The notes: generated by a model from the letters alone, not told the origin. A stretch of DNA of 64,000 bases from Symbiobacterium terraclitae (GCF_017874315.1 NZ_JAGGLG010000014.1:1-64000), one strand, 5' to 3'; counted from the stretch's first letter, positions 40,353 through 50,199 are shown. Translations and numbers: made by a program.

Positions 40353-43300
40353 CTAGCAACGCAAACCGGACAGAATTGAGACGAGTTCCTCGGGCTCTAT
40401 TGTGTAACCTTGCGCACGTATCACACCCTCAGGTTCCTTGAACAAGAGGTCACCGTGGAACTGCAACTGCTCAGCCCCCGGGGCTTCGAGGATCATGCGC
40501 GAAGCGGTCACGTCGTTGACTCGCAAGGCAACCCGAGCGTTCATCAGGTTCCGAATGTTGGTTGGAACGAGATCGGCGCTTGGGCGTTGCGTGCAAAGGA
40601 CCAGGTGGATTCCCCTGCTCCGACCGAGTTGGGCGACCCGACGGATGTTCTTGTAAAACGCGTCTCGTGCGTTTCGCTGACGACCAAGTTGGTCAACCAG
40701 GTCGGCAAACTCATCCACAACGACCACCAGGGGGGCCATGGGTTGCTGTGGGTTCTTGCGGTTGTAGTCCTGAATGTTGACGCAATGAGCCTCCATCAAG
40801 AACTCCCCGCGCGCATCAAGTGTTTGCGTTACTTGGCTCGAGAGAAGTTCAATGGCCTCATCAGCGTCATAGATGACTCGCCCACCTTCCAAGTGGGGGA
40901 TCCCCTCAAAGAAGCTGAAGTCCTCTGGCTTTGAAGACGACAGGAACAGGCGTAAGCTGTCCGCTTCTGGGTGGGTGGTCAACAGGCCCAACAGGACTCC
41001 GTACAAGAACCGGGTCTTGCCCGCACCGGTTGTTCCTCCTACCAACATGTGGGGCATTCTGCCCAGATCCCTAATCACATCTTGGCCTTCCGGAGTGACG
41101 CCGATCGGGATGGGCATTTCCTCCGGCTTGCTGATGCGCGGCATGGCACGCAGTCCCTGTGACAGAGGCACTCGGACACGATCAATGCGGGGGACATCCA
41201 GTGCGATGAGATCTGACTGCGGGACCTGGGATACAAGCAGACCAGTTCGGCGCATCTCTCGACCTATATCCGGAAGCACGTCCCTGAGGGGGTCGAGACG
41301 TTGACCTCTAGCCAATCGAACGTAGAGTCTGATCACACTTGGTCCGACGACGGCCTGTTCTGGATCGCAGTCAGCGATCTGGACCCGATAGGATTGACAA
41401 GCCCGCCTGAAGGATCGGACAAGGTCCTGGATCTCCTCTGTCTTGGACACCACGCCCTCACCTTGCTCAAATGGTGAGGTTGATCTAACCGAGCTGGTTG
41501 TGTCAACACCGGGGATGCTTGGTTGGTCTTCTTCCACAGGGTTGTCATCAGCATCGCGAATTGGGACGTCTTCTGCGGCTATCTGGCTCGTGTCGGTCTC
41601 CTCAGCCAGTCGAAATTCGATGCGCGGATGGGCATCGGACACCAAGGATTGAACCTCCTGTGTTCCCAGCGTAACCAAGCGCAACGGGTGGACAGCATCC
41701 TGTACTTCAGGCCTCGAGGTGTTCTCCTCTGGTTGAACGTGTACGACTACTCCTGCGCAGCGGACTGGCAGGGTACTAGGCCGAGCGAACGTACCCTGAA
41801 GTCTGCGATACCATTCCCGTTTCCATTCGGGATCATGCACATCCCGGAAACACTCTCTAAACAGTTGGTACTTCAGTGTCTCGCGCCTTGCAGGCGTGAA
41901 CAGCGTCTGGCTGTCCTCGTCACCGAAGATCGATTCGAGCACCTCAATTGTGGCGCGTAGTTGCTCAATGGCATGCCCGGCGAGCGCGAGGCCACCCTCG
42001 ACCCGCTCCACCCGAACTTCGGCGTTATCTGCATGGGTTTTGACTTCGATCGGCTCGACCACTATACCGCCATCATCATCTACTCTCAAGCCAATCAAGT
42101 CAGCGCGCTGACTGGTGTTGTGCCGACTACTCAGCCATAGCCGTGCCAGATTCGAGTCGAGGGAGGCCACCAAGGAGATGGGGTAGCGGGTTCTGTACCA
42201 GGCTGCTGCCAAGACAGTTCCCATGAAAGCCTTCTCCTGACGCTCACGTACTTCGGGGTGGCCACCGGGTCCTGGAAGGGATAGCAGCCCCCCAGCGGCG
42301 ATATGGCCAAAGCGTTGCACCAACGTCGCGACAGTCTGAACATCCGGGCGAAGATTGAATCTCCTCAGCAGGTCCACGAGATGCCCAATTGTGCGCGTGG
42401 ACGGGGGAGCCCACACTCCAACTTCCCGCTGTCCGATCCGTCGTTCACCGAGCGGCACAGCCGACTCCGGGCTGTACGGCGTGAGGTCTCGATCGGCTAT
42501 TACCATCCATGAGGCGGCTCCCGACGACAGCAGACTGTTCACCGAACGCAGGTCTGCACTTTGGTCATACTGGAGGCGAAGCTGTTGACCAGCCGGCAGC
42601 AACGCCGCTCGTTCGATTACGAAGTGATAGTCTGCAAAGATGCCCTCATCTGCCTCAGACGAGGGTGAGATAGTGCCTTTTTGGAACGTTTCGCTGAACT
42701 CGTACCGGTACGTGACCACCAACGGGCTTACGAGGAGCCTCCGAGCCTTGGGCGCGTGACCGATGTGGTATTGTGCCTGATCGAACAGGACAGCCAGATG
42801 CACCGGATGTTGGGCTAATCTGTTAACGGCTTCATCCACGTTGGGGACGCTGTGCATCTGAGTTACAATCTGTCCGCGACGTAGGAGTTCTGCCAGTTCA
42901 TGATCCCGATCGTCCAAATCGAGCCTACCGAGGTCGGCTCTTGGGTTTTGACCACGCGTGAAGTAAACCTCAACCAGCACTTGCCGACACTTGCCTGAAC
43001 GGTAGAAGTCGGCAATTGCCGTGAGAGCAAGCTTGACGTCCGGCACGTCAACCAGTCCCAATCTCAGTTGGGGGCTCGCAAAGGGATTGGTTGTCACGTA
43101 CCGCTTGAGGACCTCTGGAAGGAAGTCGATTCCGTCACTTCCCAGATAGCGGTTCGTGTGGTTTTCGAAGGTAGGGAGGGTCTCGATGGTGCCCGCTTGA
43201 GGAAGAACTATAGGCTGTTCTCCAGCCACCTGCGGAGTCACAACCAGATAGTGCACGAGGTGCGGCAGCGACGGGAGCACCTCCGCTAGTGTCTCTCGCT

Positions 43301-44945
43301 CGTCGTCAGTAAGCTCTCTTCCCTCCCCGTTAACTTCTCTCAGAATCTCACGATATCGCCACAAGTGGAAAGGATGGAGGGGGGTTAGCAGCGCCTTCCA
43401 CTCGCCTGGCGTACGGACGTAGATCACATCGAGACGAAGCAGTTCGGTCAACACGTACCGCAGTGCTTCGGCATCGCGTTCGTGAAGCAACGCTTCATAC
43501 TGTCTGATCGACCTTAGCAGGCTTTCGTATGCATCCAGGTACTCATTCAGGGCCCTACGAGCGTCCTGATCCCCACCCAGCAGCGCGAAGGGGTAGGAAA
43601 GCAGGATGTCTGCGTTCCCGGCCAGGCGTTCGCGGGCATCAGTCATGCGATCTATGGCCTCGGAGAAGTCAGTGCCATTAGTGTATCTGTCAAAGCTACG
43701 TAGGAGTGTAAAGAGACACTTCCCGAGTAATCCCTGTTCTGGGTCCATGGGGCTATAAGGCTTCAGGTCAGTCAGTGATGCGTGGAGAAGTGCATCTTTA
43801 AGAGTGGTCCGAGTCGTTTCCAGGACACCGCCCCACCGTCCGTCTGAGCACGCACCCACGATTAACGCGGACAGGTCTCCATTCGGCAGATCTAGGACTA
43901 CCGTTCGCCCCCCAAAACCAGGCGTTATCGCTACCGTTGCTTCGCCATCCTGCGGATTCGCGATCCTTCGGCGAATGGCTGCAACCAATTCCTGGAGGCC
44001 CTTCTGAGCATCTTCAGTACCCTGGGTAACACACTCAGCAATCGCTTGCACCAAGCGCTTACCTTTGAGAGGAACGGATTGCTCTGTGTCTCTTCCGCCA
44101 TTGTCATCTACCAGGCGGTCAGGCGTAGGAACTCGCCTGTTCTTCTTAGGAAGAGGTCTTCCAGCCTTGATAAGGGCTTCTACGGTTTCTACATCCAGTC
44201 GACGAAGAGCCTGCTTGTCTCTAGTCGTGTAGAAGACCTTTAGGTCAGCAAATGCGCGACGAAGTCGCTCACGCTCGTCTCCACTTGCACCGACAAGGAC
44301 ATTTCCAAGGCGCTTCCTGCTCTGCTCGGAAAGGAGTGCCATTTCAACTAGTAACTCTCTATTGCGAACCAGACGCTCCCTTGGATCTCGTCTACGGTCG
44401 AGCAGCTGCTCATCACGCAACAACCCGAGACGCCATAGGTTATCAACGATCGCGTTAACATTCGCAGCATCCTGTTGAACTGCGCTGACGAACTGCTCCA
44501 ATAGCTCGAGAGGAAATGTGTCGGACTCGTCCCGCAAGGCTTTCCAAAAGCGAACTTGGGGATCGTTGTTTGAGGGATCAGCTTGAGCTTGATCCAGGAT
44601 GTAGGCGGCGATGTCACGTTCGGTGATGACATCGAGGTCCCCTAGAGAGTGCAGTTTCGGAGCGTCGTCCTTGACAAAGACTACAATGCGCCCTGCCAAC
44701 TCCGGAGTACTTCTCCACTGCACAGCATCTTCTAGTTTGGTACTGATCCTTACGTTCTCTGGAATGGAGGTGCCCAATGGGTACCCCACGGCGCTGACGT
44801 GCAGGTCGTCGATCGTGGTCGACACCATAGCAGCAACAGCCGCGGGATCGATGCCGTGCACGCCCTTGACGACAACACCGATCTTCGCATTCCGAAGTTG
44901 ATCGGTGAGAACCCCTGCTACTTGCACGTTACGATCAAGATTCAT
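40353..44945 (-). CDS. FtsK/SpoIIIE-type motor with a PD-(D/E)XK-like domain
   Basis: A 1530-residue protein. Residues 1-900 are largely unrecognised, helical and charged. At about 935-975 a restriction-fold signature appears: ASLDSNLARLWLSS, then SQRADLIGLRVDDDG and VVEPIEVKTHA, i.e. D...E-x-K. The C-terminal 290 residues are an FtsK/SpoIIIE motor: Walker A GGTTGAGKTRF (about 1305), Walker B PLVVVVDEFADLVD (about 1410), CTQRPSADLVPTNIRNLMNA, and EAPGAEQLQFHGDLLF. It overlaps the upstream gene by 11 bases. Probably a DNA-translocating nuclease. The layout recalls DptH of phosphorothioate-dependent restriction; that link is inference. Confidence 0.8.
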   Translation of the reverse strand: MNLDRNVQVAGVLTDQLRNAKIGVVVKGVHGIDPAAVAAMVSTTIDDLHVSAVGYPLGTSIPENVRISTKLEDAVQWRSTPELAGRIVVFVKDDAPKLHSLGDLDVITERDIAAYILDQAQADPSNNDPQVRFWKALRDESDTFPLELLEQFVSAVQQDAANVNAIVDNLWRLGLLRDEQLLDRRRDPRERLVRNRELLVEMALLSEQSRKRLGNVLVGASGDERERLRRAFADLKVFYTTRDKQALRRLDVETVEALIKAGRPLPKKNRRVPTPDRLVDDNGGRDTEQSVPLKGKRLVQAIAECVTQGTEDAQKGLQELVAAIRRRIANPQDGEATVAITPGFGGRTVVLDLPNGDLSALIVGACSDGRWGGVLETTRTTLKDALLHASLTDLKPYSPMDPEQGLLGKCLFTLLRSFDRYTNGTDFSEAIDRMTDARERLAGNADILLSYPFALLGGDQDARRALNEYLDAYESLLRSIRQYEALLHERDAEALRYVLTELLRLDVIYVRTPGEWKALLTPLHPFHLWRYREILREVNGEGRELTDDERETLAEVLPSLPHLVHYLVVTPQVAGEQPIVLPQAGTIETLPTFENHTNRYLGSDGIDFLPEVLKRYVTTNPFASPQLRLGLVDVPDVKLALTAIADFYRSGKCRQVLVEVYFTRGQNPRADLGRLDLDDRDHELAELLRRGQIVTQMHSVPNVDEAVNRLAQHPVHLAVLFDQAQYHIGHAPKARRLLVSPLVVTYRYEFSETFQKGTISPSSEADEGIFADYHFVIERAALLPAGQQLRLQYDQSADLRSVNSLLSSGAASWMVIADRDLTPYSPESAVPLGERRIGQREVGVWAPPSTRTIGHLVDLLRRFNLRPDVQTVATLVQRFGHIAAGGLLSLPGPGGHPEVRERQEKAFMGTVLAAAWYRTRYPISLVASLDSNLARLWLSSRHNTSQRADLIGLRVDDDGGIVVEPIEVKTHADNAEVRVERVEGGLALAGHAIEQLRATIEVLESIFGDEDSQTLFTPARRETLKYQLFRECFRDVHDPEWKREWYRRLQGTFARPSTLPVRCAGVVVHVQPEENTSRPEVQDAVHPLRLVTLGTQEVQSLVSDAHPRIEFRLAEETDTSQIAAEDVPIRDADDNPVEEDQPSIPGVDTTSSVRSTSPFEQGEGVVSKTEEIQDLVRSFRRACQSYRVQIADCDPEQAVVGPSVIRLYVRLARGQRLDPLRDVLPDIGREMRRTGLLVSQVPQSDLIALDVPRIDRVRVPLSQGLRAMPRISKPEEMPIPIGVTPEGQDVIRDLGRMPHMLVGGTTGAGKTRFLYGVLLGLLTTHPEADSLRLFLSSSKPEDFSFFEGIPHLEGGRVIYDADEAIELLSSQVTQTLDARGEFLMEAHCVNIQDYNRKNPQQPMAPLVVVVDEFADLVDQLGRQRNARDAFYKNIRRVAQLGRSRGIHLVLCTQRPSADLVPTNIRNLMNARVALRVNDVTASRMILEAPGAEQLQFHGDLLFKEPEGVIRAQGYTIEPEELVSILSGLRC

Positions 44946-46386
44946 GGCTTACCTCCAGTTGCACCTGCAGTACGCCGTCTGCTAGCAAGCGAGCAAAACC
45001 CAAATCCCCAAGTCTCGCTGCGAACCGGCTACGGTTGGAGCGAAGCGAATCAGCATCTGCCTGGTACACACCTGCACTTACCAGTCTTTCTGTATCCTCG
45101 CTTCTTCCACCAACGAGGATCCCAAACCGCTTCCAGAGCCGCTCCTGAAGTGTGGGCATATCAACAACTGTCCCTGGCTCTACGGTAGCCCGGAGGAGGA
45201 CTTCGAGGAGATCCTGTTGTACAGCGAACCGCTTGGCTGGTCTTAGATTCTCCGGCGGCCACAGTAACCCGCACCGGAGCCCCAACTGCCGCAAGTAACG
45301 AACCGGATCTGCCTCTGCCTCGATAGCCAATATATCGTAGAGAGCTTGTCCAGCTACGATGTACGGTTGGTCTGAGGAGCCGACCTCCTTGCGAGCCAGA
45401 TCCCAGATCTCCTTTCCATCGTTGGATGGGGTACCTTTGTACGCCGGATAATCAGCGGTGGTGGGTTCGCTCGGAGAGTAGTAGTGCTCAAGGTATCTGC
45501 CGAATGCCCACGCATAGAAGCGAACCAAGGACTGACTAGCATACGTATACGTCATCGTGGAAGCTTTGGCTACCGGATCATCGTGATGATCTGAAAAGTC
45601 CAACAGTAGTGGCAGGACGCGATTCGAGCCCGATACATAGTAGCCCTCGAGACATGTAAGGTGGCGGACTAAGACGAGGCAAGCGAACAGAGTGATCATC
45701 CGAAGTCGCAGAAGCTTGTTCGGGTGTGAAACCAGGTGCTGCGACAAGGTTCTGGCGGCCTCGGCGAGCCCATTCCACAAGTCTTGAAACTCCGCAGGAA
45801 TCTCAGCGTTCAAAAACGGTAGCTCATGGCAATCCATTTTGGGAGTATGCGATACGAACTCATCCTGAAGCAGCGGCAGGCTGAGCAGGGTTATTGGATC
45901 GTCGCATTCCGAGATCGACTGAAGAGCGCACTCGGCCAAAGGAGACTGTACCTTCTGCAGCCATGCTGCAACTAGTTCGCCGCCGGTTTGGGCAATTCGG
46001 TCCTTTGAGAGGAATCCTTGGAAGCCTGCTGTGTAAGATTCCATCTGGTCCCTGTGAAGGTAAACACCTTCATCAGCGTTAACAACCTTTCTTAGAAGGG
46101 GGCGCAACTTCCTCAGGTCAGCCTTGGAAACATCAGCAGGTAGGATCCTTCCCTGATCGAGTAGCCACTGATAGATAGTCTCCAGTTCGTGACCTTCCGG
46201 GACTGTCCCATCATTCTTGTGGGGAACTACGAACGCATTCAACAGGCGGGTATCTGCCGTTCGACCGACTAGAGTACGGAGCAGACCATTGGCGATGTGT
46301 ACTGGCTTTACGTTCGTGGTATCGGGGTTCAACCCGACGTAGGTCTTGTCAATATCCGCGCGGATGGATTGGATGGTCAGTGGCAC
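44935..46386 (-). CDS. Unrecognised middle protein of the ATPase module
   Basis: A 483-residue, mostly helical soluble protein with no motif I recognise. Features: start MPLTIQSIRADIDKTYVGLN; a central helical region (LRLRMITLFACLVLVRHLTC); a C-terminal winged-helix-like part (VDMPTLQERLWKRFGILVGG, then LGDLGFARLLADGVLQVQLE). GTG 46386 follows AAGGAGTG. It sits between the DruA/ATPase fusion (6-base gap) and the FtsK-type protein (11-base overlap), the place DptG occupies in dptFGH operons, and similar in size (DptG about 430-450, recalled). Homology to DptG is untested. Confidence 0.6.
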   Translation of the reverse strand: MPLTIQSIRADIDKTYVGLNPDTTNVKPVHIANGLLRTLVGRTADTRLLNAFVVPHKNDGTVPEGHELETIYQWLLDQGRILPADVSKADLRKLRPLLRKVVNADEGVYLHRDQMESYTAGFQGFLSKDRIAQTGGELVAAWLQKVQSPLAECALQSISECDDPITLLSLPLLQDEFVSHTPKMDCHELPFLNAEIPAEFQDLWNGLAEAARTLSQHLVSHPNKLLRLRMITLFACLVLVRHLTCLEGYYVSGSNRVLPLLLDFSDHHDDPVAKASTMTYTYASQSLVRFYAWAFGRYLEHYYSPSEPTTADYPAYKGTPSNDGKEIWDLARKEVGSSDQPYIVAGQALYDILAIEAEADPVRYLRQLGLRCGLLWPPENLRPAKRFAVQQDLLEVLLRATVEPGTVVDMPTLQERLWKRFGILVGGRSEDTERLVSAGVYQADADSLRSNRSRFAARLGDLGFARLLADGVLQVQLEVSHES

Positions 46387-46392
46387 CGCGTC

Positions 46393-49300
46393 TCACTCCT
46401 TAACCTCAACAGACAGATACGTACGAGCTTGAGGATCAACGGTAACCCGCACCTGATCACCGCCAACCGGGTCAAGAAGCACCACGGTGACGTCGTCTGT
46501 GGGGTCGATAGCTTCTGACAGGAGTTCCATGAACTGCCACAACCTGCGGCTTGCGTCGCTTTCCAGGTACAAAACGGGGACCCCCCGTTCGACTTGGGCG
46601 AGAAGGTGGAACATCTCGAAGTCCACCCTCAACTGTGCCTGTGGGTTCGCCCGCAACCGCAGTAGAACGTGGTCTCGAGCCAGTTCGAAGGCGTTGGCCA
46701 TCGACGGGATTAGCTGCGGGCGCACTAGCTCAAACTCACGCCGATAGCGTACTTTGCTTGAGTAGAAAACCTTGCGTGGCGAGTGGTTGTACCGATGACT
46801 TTGCCACACGATGAGCTCGTCTGCTCCGCCGTCAGATCCGAAGAAGCGGTTGATCCGTCGGAACAGAGTTCTGATTGCATCGCGATCTGATGTCGCTGAC
46901 AGGAACTGCACAAACGCCGTCTCATCGTTACCTGCAACATCAAGCAGAACATCTCCGTGAGCATGGAAGAAGTAAAATGCCCTCTTTCTCGCTACGAACT
47001 GCTCAACGTCGTAGGGGTTGATTGGGCCAACTTCCTGCGTCCAGCCGGTGTCCCAGTCGGTAGTCTGGGTGTCGCCAAACGCGAGCTTTTCATCCCATAT
47101 CGGATGTGTAATCTCGGCAGGGTCAAATGTCGCCCGGATTGCGTCAAACAGTCCTCCAATCCCTGTAAAAGGAAGCTGTGGAAGCGATAGCTCCCTGTTT
47201 CCCGAATCCGTCATGAGGTCGGCGCAACTTCTTCCCGCGAATAGCAGGTAGGAAACGAAACTCTGAAGCTCCCGGAGTGTAGCGTGATATCCCCTGCTGC
47301 TGACTCGGTCCAGAATAGCTTGAAGCCGCTCGCGGAAACGTGGGCTGCGAAGCAGAGAACGATTGCGGACAAAGTCGCAGCCCTCGCTTGGACAAGAGTT
47401 GCAAGCCGAGATGAAGTCGGGCGCAGCCATCTTGTTTATGACGGCCTCAACTATGTTCCGGGAAAGGACATTTCGTAGGTTTAGGTCAAAGACGGTGACT
47501 GAACGATCTGAAAACGAGGGGGCACCGCCATAAGCGACGGCTTGCGTGATCTGATCACGGGCCTCCTGAAGCGGTGTGAACTCGGGGTAGCGTTCAGCAA
47601 GGCTGAACAAGACAGCTTGGTTGATAGCCAGGCAGAACGGACGCCCCTCTAGCCGCGCTTGCTCCCAGCGTTCCTTCAACTCGTGGTCCAATAGAGTACT
47701 GGCATCGAGCTCAACAACTGGACGCATGGGGAGCTGACTCATGGCAGGAGCCAATATCCGCTGCAGGTGCGACTTACCGTCCCCCGGATTTCCTGTAAGC
47801 AGTACATCGCGCCCTGCCTCAAGTTCGGCGATAATCGCCCGGTCGAGATCCGTTTCAATGTGGATCGACTGGAGCAACCCCAGGTCGATGCGATCTGCAA
47901 ATGAACTGGATCCCCTATATAGGTTGCGAACATACTCCCTAAGAGACTCATCGTGCCCAGCCGTCACACCAATCATCCCCTCCGCCTCGAACCGAATGGG
48001 TTGATACGCCGGTTCACGCGTGTCACCGCCATTATCCGGGGCCAGCACCAGGCTGTCTCCGGGGCTGAACTCCCTCACTTGGTCCAAAGCGGGTTGATAT
48101 AAGATGCGACTCGCGAGCCAGCGCTGTCGCCAATACTCCGCAATGGCCTCGGTTCCCTCGATACCGTCCGTGTTATTGTCGAAGTAGTACTTGGGCTTAT
48201 CGTCCATCCCGAGCAAGTATTCTCGACCATTTGTGGCTAGCCACGCGCCGTAAACGATTCGACCCATGGAATGTTTCGGAATCTCGTCAGTTACATATCG
48301 CTGCCCAGACTCAAATGCAGCATCCAGGGCTTGCCTGATGATCCTCAGCTTCGGACTTGGGCCTTCACCAAAGACATGGTTGACCTGGGTAACTCCCTCC
48401 GAAGAGGTAATGTCTTCCAGACATTGGAGCGTCAACCGGCTAATGTGCAAGGTGCCGTATCCGCTCGTCTCGCCGATTCTGTCCCATCTCACTGGCGGTG
48501 CGTCTGGCCGCAAGAGACCAGCGGGCAGTTTTAGTCGGTTGTACTGGCTTGAGCCGACACGGTACAGCGACGTAGTTCCCACATAGACGAGTTCCGCTGG
48601 TCTGATGACCTTCTGCCCCTTAAGTCTTGAGGCAATGTCACTCGGTCGATTGCCGTATCGCTCCCTGTAGTCAGCTACCACCTGGGGGGATAACGCCAGT
48701 AATGCAACCAGCTTACCACCAAGGAGATGGTTGTACGGGGGAATAGCACCACAGACGTTGAGCTCTAGAATGCTTGTTCCTACATGTCGACTCTTTTGGG
48801 CTTGTAGAGCGGAACGGATGGCCATCCTTACCGCGTCCTTCTGGACCAGTTCGGGCCATTTTCGACCAAATTCTGGGTCCGCCATGACTGCCTGAAGCGT
48901 TCGTTTGGCGCTAAGGAGGTTAGCGAGTTGCTCAGCGCGTTTACGGCGATACAGGGCCTCTTCTGCTGCCAAACTGATGCTGCCAAGTTCGCTTCTCTCT
49001 GCTTCTCCGTCAGTGTTACTACTCCACTCTCGCAGGGCCAGGTCCCGATCCTTCTTTGCTTCTTCGGCTATCCTGAGGAGCCGGCTGATTAGCTGCTCAG
49101 AAGGATTCTCGCACTCCTGAGGTGTGCACAGACCTTCTAGCTTGAGGTCTGCTAGCGCGTCGTGAACGTAGTTCAGAAGTCGCGCGAAATGCCGTTCGAC
49201 TTCAGTGATGGACTGCGCTGAGTCTAGCTGTTGCAGAAAGCTCTTTAGGGTCCAACCGATGTACGTGTCACGACTCTCGATCTTTATTGGAGCATTCTCC

Positions 49301-50199
49301 AGCGATGCAATGCCAATGACAGGGTGATTGACTCTAGCAGCGTCCCGGACCAAGTAGAGCATGGTCCGGCCCGGAGTATTCTCGGGAGGCGAGGCCCAGG
49401 TCAGCCTGAAATAGCGCCAGATGTCTCCAAGTCGGTGACCGGAGAACTGGCAGACCGCGTTCTCCTGAACCAGCTGGAGGTATGGCCGCACAGCCTTACG
49501 CAACGCAGCGATCCTTTCCGCTTCGGGAAGGCTAGCGATGGACTCCATCTCAGCAGCCAGTTCTTTTCCATTCGCAATCAGAGCGGTAATCGGAAGCTTA
49601 CCCTTGGGCGGGTTTTCCATCCGCTCGATAAACTCGCGAGCTTCCGCGATTTTGCTCAACCGGGCTTCGTACATAGCCATGCGAACAGACTGTTTTCTCT
49701 CGGACTTTTGCTCTTCAGGCACTCTATCCCCGGTGTCTGATGGTGGGCTGATCTGAATTTCTCCATCAAACCATCGACATGACCATCCAGCGACGAGAAG
49801 GTCGCGCAACAGCAGCCAACTCGCCCTGTAAATGCGCCGCTGCTGTGGATTGATCATCACCTCATGTGTTGCCCACTCGTACTCCTCCAAGGCAATTCTG
49901 CGGATTTCAACAGAGGGAGCCGCGGATTGGCACAGCTGAAAGGTCTTGGCGTGAAACCGCTCAAGGAATGTGCCGTTAAGTTTTGGGCGGTAAGGATAGA
50001 ACGAGATCACGTAACCCACCCCTGTAGACCAATCAGTGTAGAGGGAAGTATGGCGCTGGCAGATGGGACGGTGGATGACCAGCCCGAACCAGTCCATACC
50101 TGTAGATTCCCCAAGATAACCGACTATTCCTTGTGAGAGAATCAGACGGAGTTCAGACAGTAAACTGGGGGGCAGTCTTGACCTAGGGGACTGCCCCAA
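46393..50199 (-). CDS. DruA-like (DUF4338) region fused to a P-loop ATPase
   Basis: A 1268-residue protein. Residues about 15-660 carry the DUF4338/DruA pattern: GRTMLYLVRDAARVNHPVIG with IGWT, VGTTSLYRVGSSQYNRLKL, ETSGYGTLHISRLTLQCLED, VNHVFGEGPSPKLRIIRQAL and RIVYGAWLATNGREYLLG. Charged helices interrupt it between 170 and 230 and between 375 and 440. Residues about 780-1268 form an ATPase: Walker A LTGNPGDGKSHLQ (about 804), a Cys group (CNSCPSEGCDF), and helices ending in ELQSFVSYLLFAG. That part recalls DptF-type ATPases. TTG 50199, with AAGGA upstream, is the likely start. First gene of the island. Confidence 0.82.
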   Translation of the reverse strand: MGQSPRSRLPPSLLSELRLILSQGIVGYLGESTGMDWFGLVIHRPICQRHTSLYTDWSTGVGYVISFYPYRPKLNGTFLERFHAKTFQLCQSAAPSVEIRRIALEEYEWATHEVMINPQQRRIYRASWLLLRDLLVAGWSCRWFDGEIQISPPSDTGDRVPEEQKSERKQSVRMAMYEARLSKIAEAREFIERMENPPKGKLPITALIANGKELAAEMESIASLPEAERIAALRKAVRPYLQLVQENAVCQFSGHRLGDIWRYFRLTWASPPENTPGRTMLYLVRDAARVNHPVIGIASLENAPIKIESRDTYIGWTLKSFLQQLDSAQSITEVERHFARLLNYVHDALADLKLEGLCTPQECENPSEQLISRLLRIAEEAKKDRDLALREWSSNTDGEAERSELGSISLAAEEALYRRKRAEQLANLLSAKRTLQAVMADPEFGRKWPELVQKDAVRMAIRSALQAQKSRHVGTSILELNVCGAIPPYNHLLGGKLVALLALSPQVVADYRERYGNRPSDIASRLKGQKVIRPAELVYVGTTSLYRVGSSQYNRLKLPAGLLRPDAPPVRWDRIGETSGYGTLHISRLTLQCLEDITSSEGVTQVNHVFGEGPSPKLRIIRQALDAAFESGQRYVTDEIPKHSMGRIVYGAWLATNGREYLLGMDDKPKYYFDNNTDGIEGTEAIAEYWRQRWLASRILYQPALDQVREFSPGDSLVLAPDNGGDTREPAYQPIRFEAEGMIGVTAGHDESLREYVRNLYRGSSSFADRIDLGLLQSIHIETDLDRAIIAELEAGRDVLLTGNPGDGKSHLQRILAPAMSQLPMRPVVELDASTLLDHELKERWEQARLEGRPFCLAINQAVLFSLAERYPEFTPLQEARDQITQAVAYGGAPSFSDRSVTVFDLNLRNVLSRNIVEAVINKMAAPDFISACNSCPSEGCDFVRNRSLLRSPRFRERLQAILDRVSSRGYHATLRELQSFVSYLLFAGRSCADLMTDSGNRELSLPQLPFTGIGGLFDAIRATFDPAEITHPIWDEKLAFGDTQTTDWDTGWTQEVGPINPYDVEQFVARKRAFYFFHAHGDVLLDVAGNDETAFVQFLSATSDRDAIRTLFRRINRFFGSDGGADELIVWQSHRYNHSPRKVFYSSKVRYRREFELVRPQLIPSMANAFELARDHVLLRLRANPQAQLRVDFEMFHLLAQVERGVPVLYLESDASRRLWQFMELLSEAIDPTDDVTVVLLDPVGGDQVRVTVDPQARTYLSVEVKE

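Noticed and set aside
33629-50199. Complete Druantia, DISARM, BREX or Dnd system
   Set aside because: No DruE helicase, DrmA/B, PglX/PglZ or DndA-E gene is present; only separate domains resemble members of those systems.
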